From the NCBI GenBank assembly GCA_902582735.1, contig CACHTB010000005.1:1-50000 (forward strand): 50,000 nucleotides of DNA. Direction: 5' to 3'. Origin of the DNA: an uncultured Pelagibacteraceae bacterium. GTDB lineage: Bacteria; Pseudomonadota; Alphaproteobacteria; Pelagibacterales; Pelagibacteraceae. Each line of letters begins with the position of its first letter. Position 1 is the stretch's first letter. The notes under the pieces were generated by a model that searched no databases, had not been told where the DNA came from, and saw nothing but the letters and a program-made list of their open reading frames with translations. This document shows positions 44,679-50,000 of this stretch, piece after piece. Position numbers and translations under genes: made by a program.

Positions 44679-45425
44679 CTAATTAGTTTGGAATAATTTT
44701 CCAAACCCCTCTACTGAATTATTTTTTTTGATTTGAACTAAGGTGTCCCAAATCAAAGCCTGGTTGCTTGATAATACAGTAGTTTGTAATTTTTTTTCTA
44801 ATTTATCAATTATTGGTAAAACAGGTAATGCAGTGCAAGAAACAAATAATGCATCTGCTCCATTAAGATCTAATTTAGATAAAACATCATATAGATAATT
44901 TTGATCAACTTTGCCAATGTCGTAATCTGCTTCAATATCAAAATAAGAATTTGAGGTAATTTCAAATCCTTCAGATTTAAAATATTCTAAAACTTCATTA
45001 TTAAGTTTTTTGCTATAGGGTGTAAAAATACAAAGTTTTTTAACATTTAATTTTTTTAATGCTTTGATGGCAGCAGTACTAGGTGTTGTAACTTCAGCCA
45101 TTGGTTTTGCAGCCTTTACCTTTTGCTCTATAGAATTAAATCCTGCTGCAATAGTACCAGAAGTGCAACCATAAACTACACAGTCAATATCTTGCTCAGG
45201 TAAAATATCTTTTGTAACCTCGGTTACTTTATCAGACATTTTTATTAGATTTTCTTTTGTAAGTGGATTGTAGCATTCAATTCGATTAACAAAGAAATCA
45301 ATTTCTCGATCTTTAATTACATTTATAAAATCTCTCTCAATCATAAAATCACTTGCAAGCGCAATTAAACCAACTCTTGGATTTGATTTGACAATGTACT
45401 TTGGTTCTATTTTTGTTGAATTCAT
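44679..45425 (-). CDS. Asp/Glu racemase-fold protein, EutA / maleate isomerase-like
   Basis: A 248-aa protein of the Asp/Glu/hydantoin racemase and maleate cis-trans isomerase superfamily. Two half-site cysteines are visible: VVYGCTSGT and FVSCTALPV, at the expected positions for the two-base mechanism, with VTTPSTAAIKALK between. In ectoine-degradation clusters of other alphaproteobacteria EutA has this fold and sits beside EutD. It is the first gene of the minus-strand unit; its start is 58 bases from the divergent DMT exporter. Confidence 0.83.
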   Translation of the reverse strand: MNSTKIEPKYIVKSNPRVGLIALASDFMIERDFINVIKDREIDFFVNRIECYNPLTKENLIKMSDKVTEVTKDILPEQDIDCVVYGCTSGTIAAGFNSIEQKVKAAKPMAEVTTPSTAAIKALKKLNVKKLCIFTPYSKKLNNEVLEYFKSEGFEITSNSYFDIEADYDIGKVDQNYLYDVLSKLDLNGADALFVSCTALPVLPIIDKLEKKLQTTVLSSNQALIWDTLVQIKKNNSVEGFGKLFQTN

Positions 45426-45483
45426 ATTTTAAAAGGTGAATATACCATAAGTTCTTTAATTATCATTAATATTAAAAAACTCT

Positions 45484-46344
45484 ATGAATTTAAAAGATAC
45501 CCTGGTTGCATCACTAGTCCCAATTTTTTTAGGCTTTGGTTTTGTAATTGCTAAACCAGCTTTTGTATCTTTTCCGCCAATATTATTAATGGGAATAAGA
45601 TTTATATTTGCAGCTTCAATTTTAATTTGGTGGTTTCCAATACCAAAAGGATATTTAAAAAAAATATTTATAGCATCTTTTATTGCTAATACTTTGCAAT
45701 ACAGCATCACTTATACTGGTCTTAATTATATTGATGCGTCTGCTGCAGTGCTGTTGGTTCAAACAGAAGTCCCATTTGGCGTTATTTTTGCTTATTTTAT
45801 GCTCAAAGAAAAACCAACTGTTAGAGCTTTGGTTGGAATTGGAATTGCGTTTATTGGGGTTTACATTTTAACAGGATCTCCAAATCTAGATGGAAAATAT
45901 TTTGGTATAGGACTAACAATTTTAGGTTCAGCAATATGGGCATTAGGTCAAGTTATTGTCAAACCGTTAAGTAAAGAAATTAATCCATTAGCATTAGTTG
46001 CTTGGCTTGCATTATTTTCTGGCCCAACTTTAATTTTTTTGTCAACAATAATTGAAGGGAACACTATCAATCATTTAACAACAGCTAAATTTAATCATTG
46101 GATCATTGCATTTTATATTGGTTTCATCATGCAACCAGTTACTTATGGTTGTTTCTATTACGTTTTAAAAAATAATCCGTTGTACAAGGTTCTTCCTATT
46201 GTAACTATGGGTATTCCACCGACTGGTTTGCTTGCTGCGATTTTTCTACTTGGTGAAAAGCCAACTGCCGAATTATTTATAGGTGGAACTGTAATAATTT
46301 TTGGAGTGATAATGATTTTATATAAAAAGAAAGGTGAGGTTTAA
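45484..46344 (+). CDS. EamA/DMT-family transporter
   Basis: A 286-aa inner-membrane protein of about ten hydrophobic spans in two repeats. Repeat 1 ends with VQTEVPFGVIFAYFMLKEKPT and GIGIAFIGVYIL, repeat 2 with VTMGIPPTGLLAAIFLLGEKPT and GGTVIIFGVIMIL, the EamA duplication. Members export amino acids and metabolites; the substrate is not readable. It diverges from the eutA-like gene and precedes the dehydrogenase by 2 bases, so both form a unit. Confidence 0.92.
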   Translation: MNLKDTLVASLVPIFLGFGFVIAKPAFVSFPPILLMGIRFIFAASILIWWFPIPKGYLKKIFIASFIANTLQYSITYTGLNYIDASAAVLLVQTEVPFGVIFAYFMLKEKPTVRALVGIGIAFIGVYILTGSPNLDGKYFGIGLTILGSAIWALGQVIVKPLSKEINPLALVAWLALFSGPTLIFLSTIIEGNTINHLTTAKFNHWIIAFYIGFIMQPVTYGCFYYVLKNNPLYKVLPIVTMGIPPTGLLAAIFLLGEKPTAELFIGGTVIIFGVIMILYKKKGEV

Positions 46345-46346
46345 TT

Positions 46347-47288
46347 ATGAAAGTAGGTTTTATTGGTTTAGGAAATGTTGGGGGGAAACTTGCTGGAAGT
46401 TTGTTAAGAAATAAATTTGATTTAACAGTTAGAGATTTGGATAAAAATTTAACAAAACCTTTTATTAAACAAGGAGCTAAAATTGCAAAAACTGCTAAAG
46501 AATTAGCTGAACAAGTTGATTTAATAATAACTTGTTTGCCATCACCAGAAATATGCGCAGAAGTAATGGAGGGAAGTAAAGGGATTTTAAATGGATTATC
46601 TGAAAATAAAATTTGGCTAGAAATGAGCACCACTGATGAGGCTGAAGTAAAAAGAATAGGACAAAGAGTAATTGAGAAAAAGGCTATTCCTTTGGATGGT
46701 CCTGTAAGTGGTGGATGTCATAGGGCGGCAACAGGAAATATTGCTATATTTGTTGGTGGAGAAAGAGATGCTTTTAATAAAATATTACCTGCCTTAACTG
46801 TAATGGGTAGAAAAATTTTACATACTGGTGAACTAGGCACTGCATCTGTTCTAAAAGTAATTACAAATTATTTGGCTTCAGTCCATTTAGTTGCGTTAGG
46901 TGAGGCATGGACTGTTGCTAAAAAATCAAATTTAGATTTAATAAAAGCATATAAAGGTATAGCAGTTTCATCTGGCAATTCTTTTGTTCATGAAACTGAA
47001 AGCCAGGTAATTTTAAATGGCTCCTATAACATAAATTTTACAATGGATCTTGTTTTAAAGGATACGGGTTTATTTGATGAGTTAGCAAAAAAACTAAATG
47101 CCTCTTTAGAAATTTCTCCAAAGATAGTCGATATATTTAAAGATGGACAAAAAAAATATGGTTCTAGAGCTTGGTCGTCTATGATTGTGAAAAGAATGGA
47201 AGATATAAATCAAATAAACTTTAGAGCTGAGGGATTTCCAGAAGAATTGCTAGATTATGAGCCTGAGAAAAGAGGTCATGAAATATAA
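46347..47288 (+). CDS. Beta-hydroxyacid dehydrogenase (3-hydroxyisobutyrate / tartronate semialdehyde reductase family)
   Basis: A 313-aa NAD(P)-dependent enzyme: cofactor motif GFIGLGNVGG (4-13), substrate motif DGPVSGGCHRAATG (117-130), and catalytic K170 with N174 in VLKVITNYL. Family members act on 3-hydroxyisobutyrate, tartronate semialdehyde or succinic semialdehyde; specificity cannot be told. The tail after about 290 (FRAEGFPEELLDYEPEKRG) is longer than in most relatives. It could handle a semialdehyde from the nearby catabolic genes. Confidence 0.9.
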   Translation: MKVGFIGLGNVGGKLAGSLLRNKFDLTVRDLDKNLTKPFIKQGAKIAKTAKELAEQVDLIITCLPSPEICAEVMEGSKGILNGLSENKIWLEMSTTDEAEVKRIGQRVIEKKAIPLDGPVSGGCHRAATGNIAIFVGGERDAFNKILPALTVMGRKILHTGELGTASVLKVITNYLASVHLVALGEAWTVAKKSNLDLIKAYKGIAVSSGNSFVHETESQVILNGSYNINFTMDLVLKDTGLFDELAKKLNASLEISPKIVDIFKDGQKKYGSRAWSSMIVKRMEDINQINFRAEGFPEELLDYEPEKRGHEI

Positions 47289-47306
47289 ATTCTTTATGTT
47301 CGATTT

Positions 47307-47948
47307 ATGCATTTAATTCATAGAGGAATAGTCAGTAAAAAATATCACGAAAACCTTCTCAAATCTTTTGAGCAATCTTTTAAAAAGGGTTTTGGGATTG
47401 AAACAGACATTCATGCAACAAAAGATAATGAGTTTATTTGTTTTCATGATTTTACTTTAACAAGGATATTTAACAGAAAGGAAAGTGTAAAAAACTTAAG
47501 CTACTTACAAATAAAAAATATAAGTGAAAAACAAAAGAAACCAGTTCCACTCCTTAAAAACCTCTTAAAAAGCTCTAAAAATAAATACTTTTTATTTATT
47601 GAAATAAAACCAACTTTTTCAATGAAGCAGTTAAAGAAACTATTAAATGAAACTAAAAAATATAAAAAGTGTGTATTTATTTCATTCAAACATAAAAATA
47701 TTTTTAATATTTTAAAATTAAATAAAAAGGCTAAAGTTGGTTTATCATTTTCTCCACCGAATAGTATTCAATCTATAATTCAAAAATCAAAAGATATAAA
47801 AATTAATTGCTTAATTTTAGATAAATTCTATTTGAAAAGTAAAAAAGTAATGGAGCTTAAAATAAATAAGTATTTCTATACTATTAAAAAACGATCAGAA
47901 TTTAAAAAGCACTCTAAAGGAAATAATCTTATATTTGAAAATCTTTAA
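47307..47948 (+). CDS. Glycerophosphodiester phosphodiesterase-like protein
   Basis: A 213-aa GDPD-family barrel with the key motifs HRGIVSKKYHEN, GIETDIHATKDN, CFHDFTLTR and FIEIKP; these supply the two catalytic His and metal Glu/Asp. No signal peptide, so cytoplasmic. It is a little short for the family (240-350 aa) and Lys/Phe-rich. It hydrolyses glycerophosphodiesters such as glycerophosphocholine to sn-glycerol-3-phosphate, possibly feeding choline/betaine handling beside it. It starts 18 bases after the dehydrogenase; ends overlap the next gene by 4. Confidence 0.87.
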   Translation: MHLIHRGIVSKKYHENLLKSFEQSFKKGFGIETDIHATKDNEFICFHDFTLTRIFNRKESVKNLSYLQIKNISEKQKKPVPLLKNLLKSSKNKYFLFIEIKPTFSMKQLKKLLNETKKYKKCVFISFKHKNIFNILKLNKKAKVGLSFSPPNSIQSIIQKSKDIKINCLILDKFYLKSKKVMELKINKYFYTIKKRSEFKKHSKGNNLIFENL

Positions 47949-49072
47949 TTTTGTTTAAGATAATTTAGTCGACCAATAATTTCATCTCTATCCATATAAT
48001 AACCTTGAAGATGTCGATGTCCTGAGTTTGGATCAAATTCTGTTCTTCCATGAAGTAATCTTCTATTATTGAACGAAAAAATATCACCTGGTTGTAATCT
48101 AAAATTTATTTGGAATTTAGGATGGTGCAATAAATTACCAAATCTATGATGCGCTTTATAGACAGAATCCATTTGATCTGGATGACAATCTAAAGCATCT
48201 AACGTTGCAATACTATATCTGATATCATTATAATCACCATCTTTAGTAAGAGATATTGCAGTTCCATGAACACTTCTAATTGCTTCTTGGGTGTAATCTT
48301 TGTCTCTAAATTTTAATGGCGTATTAACTAAAATATCAAATATATCTTTTTCATTATTTTTTAAATAATCTGCAACTGCAAAAGCATCTACAGCTGATGA
48401 GTCTCCACCTTTTGCAGAATTAACTAAACAATGTAAAAATTGATACCCAGGAGGATTTTCAAACCAAGGTAAATCCATATGATTTCTCAAAGCGTGTGCA
48501 GTGTACGCTGAATTATTAGGTTTTGGAATATTGATGACTTCAAATGGTGTTTTAAAAAATGTTTCACGCGTGTGACTTATTCGATTTAAAACTTTTAAAG
48601 CTGAATTTTTTTCTACTGGAGAATTTTTGACTATTGCAATTCCATTATAATGTAAAAGTTCTAACCACTTAATTAATCCGCTCTCTGAATTAATTATTTC
48701 GCCATGGTCAATTTGTATTGTTTCTAAATTTTTTTCTAGTGAACTATCCCAAAGTTTATATGGTGAAATATATTTTTTTTTATTTTTGATTGTGTAACAG
48801 TTGTCTCTAAGCCATTTTGGATCGTAGTAACTTGTATGATCACCCTCACTCCATTCAATTTCAAGTTTTCCATCTGAGCTTACATTATAATTTTTTGGAT
48901 TAATATTTTGAGACACCTCAAGAATGTTGAACATTCTATGATTTGAGTCTTTATCGTGCGCAGTAGGACAATTGTCTCTTAACCATAAATAATTAAATTT
49001 ACTTTCCTCTCCATCGCTCCAAATAATTTTGATATAAGTTGAATTTTTCTCTAATTTGGAAATTGATTGCAT
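47945..49072 (-). CDS. Gamma-butyrobetaine hydroxylase-like 2-oxoglutarate/Fe(II) dioxygenase
   Basis: A 375-aa two-domain protein: an N-terminal DUF971-type region (to about 110) with two WLRDNC motifs, and a TauD-like dioxygenase domain. Fe ligands are visible: H198 and D200 in RNHMDLPW and H341 in LLHGRTEF; R353 fits the 2-oxoglutarate Arg. The N-terminal Zn site is degenerate (CPTAHDKDSN instead of several Cys). The family makes carnitine from gamma-butyrobetaine; trimethyllysine-type hydroxylases are the alternative. It diverges from the glycine-betaine ATPase gene, so quaternary-amine use is likely. Confidence 0.87.
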   Translation of the reverse strand: MQSISKLEKNSTYIKIIWSDGEESKFNYLWLRDNCPTAHDKDSNHRMFNILEVSQNINPKNYNVSSDGKLEIEWSEGDHTSYYDPKWLRDNCYTIKNKKKYISPYKLWDSSLEKNLETIQIDHGEIINSESGLIKWLELLHYNGIAIVKNSPVEKNSALKVLNRISHTRETFFKTPFEVINIPKPNNSAYTAHALRNHMDLPWFENPPGYQFLHCLVNSAKGGDSSAVDAFAVADYLKNNEKDIFDILVNTPLKFRDKDYTQEAIRSVHGTAISLTKDGDYNDIRYSIATLDALDCHPDQMDSVYKAHHRFGNLLHHPKFQINFRLQPGDIFSFNNRRLLHGRTEFDPNSGHRHLQGYYMDRDEIIGRLNYLKQN

Positions 49073-49249
49073 AATCTAATATTTAACTAAACTTATAATG
49101 TTTTCAATTCAATTTATAGTTGAAATTTTGGTTTTAAATTTATTGTTAAGATTTTATAAAAAAAATAATTATTATTGCTAGATAACAGTCTTTGTCATTT
49201 ACGAAGAAACTTTAAAAAAGATCTCAAACTGTTAAAAATATTAAAAATT
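49073..49249. promoter_or_regulatory. Divergent intergenic region, hydroxylase / proV
   Basis: The 177 AT-rich bases are the longest gene-free stretch. A possible promoter for the plus gene is TTGTTA (49143-49148) then TAATTA (49166-49171), 17 bases apart; a weak match. No structured RNA or tRNA seen. Confidence 0.3.
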
Positions 49250-50000
49250 ATGTCGAAAATAGAAATCAATAACGTGTACAAAATCTTTGGTCCAAAACCT
49301 AATCAAGTCTTAGATATGGTTAAAGGTGGATCTGGTAAAGATGAAATTTTAGAAAAAACAGGACATACAGTCGGATTAGATAATGTTTCATTAAAAATTG
49401 AAGAGGGTGAAACGTTTGTTTGTATGGGTTTATCTGGTTCGGGAAAATCAACTCTTATAAGACATTTAAATAGACTAATCGATCCAACAGATGGCGAAAT
49501 ATTAGTCGAAGGCACAAATGTCATGAACCTTAGTAAAGAAAAATTAATAGAATTTAGAAGACACAAAATGAGCATGGTGTTTCAGAGATTTGGTTTGTTT
49601 CCACATAAAACTGTTTTACAAAACGTTGGTTATGGACTTGAAATGCAGGGTATTGATCCTGAAAAAAGGAATTCTGTTGCAATGGAAAAAATAGAAGCTG
49701 TTGGGCTGAATGGATTTGAAAACCAATATCCAAATCAATTATCTGGTGGTATGCAACAAAGGGTTGGTCTGGCTAGAGCTTTAGCAACCGATACTGATAT
49801 CATGTTAATGGATGAAGCATTTTCCGCATTAGATCCGCTAATTAGAAGTGATATGCAAAAACAATTATTAGACCTTCAAGCTCAACTTAAAAAAACAATA
49901 GTTTTTATTACTCACGATTTAGACGAGTCTTTACGACTAGGAGACCATATTGGTATTCTAAATGCTGGGAAACTTGTTCAAGTAGGCACTCCTGTTGAGA
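49250..50000 (+). CDS. proV: Glycine betaine/proline ABC transporter ATPase (ProV/OpuAA), 3' end cut by window
   Basis: About 250 codons are open from ATG at 49250 to the right edge. The start MSKIEINNVYKIFG plus a long insert before VGLDNVSLKI is the ProV/OpuAA pattern. Walker A is at 60-67 (GLSGSGKS), then RFGLFPHKTVLQNVGYGLE, signature QLSGGMQQRVGLARAL, Walker B IMLMDEAFSALDP and switch FITHDLDE. The C-terminal CBS part is not in the window. It powers uptake of glycine betaine or similar quaternary amines. It diverges from the gamma-butyrobetaine hydroxylase-like gene, so ligand uptake and processing may be paired. Confidence 0.93.
   Translation, partial: MSKIEINNVYKIFGPKPNQVLDMVKGGSGKDEILEKTGHTVGLDNVSLKIEEGETFVCMGLSGSGKSTLIRHLNRLIDPTDGEILVEGTNVMNLSKEKLIEFRRHKMSMVFQRFGLFPHKTVLQNVGYGLEMQGIDPEKRNSVAMEKIEAVGLNGFENQYPNQLSGGMQQRVGLARALATDTDIMLMDEAFSALDPLIRSDMQKQLLDLQAQLKKTIVFITHDLDESLRLGDHIGILNAGKLVQVGTPVE

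Noticed and set aside
49303..49575. Minus-strand 90-aa open frame
   Set aside because: It is antisense to proV, whose plus-strand frame is clearly coding from 49250.

Overview
The window looks like a piece of a SAR11-type (Pelagibacterales, Candidatus Pelagibacter-like) marine alphaproteobacterial chromosome. This is inferred from the very low GC, gaps that are mostly 0 to 50 bases with many 1-4 base overlaps, short spacers even where genes diverge, and gene content typical of that group: Amt next to glx genes and a GlnT-type glutamine synthetase, GcvT/DmdA-like demethylases, and many ABC transporters for small organic nitrogen compounds. No rRNA, tRNA, phage, insertion sequence or CRISPR was seen. 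No gene-free stretch exceeds 300 bases; the longest are 49073-49249, 30474-30605, 1496-1612 and 42270-42378.

Region 1 (1-8862, + strand) is a nitrogen-assimilation block. It holds the end of a glutamate-synthase FMN-domain gene, an unknown 133-aa protein, an Amt ammonium/methylammonium transporter, a small membrane protein with a perfect ribosome binding site, and a strong terminator. After these come a second tiny membrane protein, the three-gene glxB-glxC-glxD (mgsABC-like) set, a GlnT/GMAS-type synthetase and a diaminopropionate-ammonia-lyase-like enzyme. Two FMN-domain paralogues thus flank the transporter; the first keeps the Fe-S cysteines and the second has lost them.

Region 2 (8865-22757) is mostly housekeeping: photolyase, a YjbQ-family protein, ZapE, a cupin-like protein, BamB, a TPR membrane protein, aconitase, a LysE exporter, CsaA, an ArgE-like deacetylase, an aldehyde dehydrogenase, an agmatinase-family ureohydrolase, a secreted HExxH protein and a membrane-anchored cyclophilin.

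Region 3 (22750-30473, - strand) is a peptide/opine-type ABC importer (binding protein, two permeases, fused double ATPase) followed by a FadN-like two-domain beta-oxidation enzyme. A strong hairpin lies between the binding-protein gene and the permeases.

Region 4 (30606-38953, + strand, divergent from region 3) is a tightly packed catabolic cluster: GcvT-like folate enzyme, S51 peptidase-like protein, FMN 2-hydroxyacid oxidase, ThDP enzyme, an atypical transthyretin/HIUase-like protein, a DmdA-like demethylase, a thiolase and a branched-chain aminotransferase. I do not recognise this combination as a known pathway. It could break down an N- or S-methylated carbon/nitrogen compound, and is the best candidate for an undescribed system.

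Region 5 (38962-45425, - strand) reads as one transcription unit: EutA-like racemase-fold protein, DoeA/EutD-like ectoine hydrolase, then PotA, PotD, PotB and PotC transporter proteins. A second terminator hairpin sits between the binding protein and the permeases. Region 6 (45484-50000) has a DMT exporter, a 3-hydroxyisobutyrate-dehydrogenase-family enzyme, a small GDPD, and a gamma-butyrobetaine hydroxylase divergent from a ProV glycine-betaine ATPase cut by the window edge. Overall the window is devoted to importing and dismantling nitrogenous osmolytes, polyamines and peptides.
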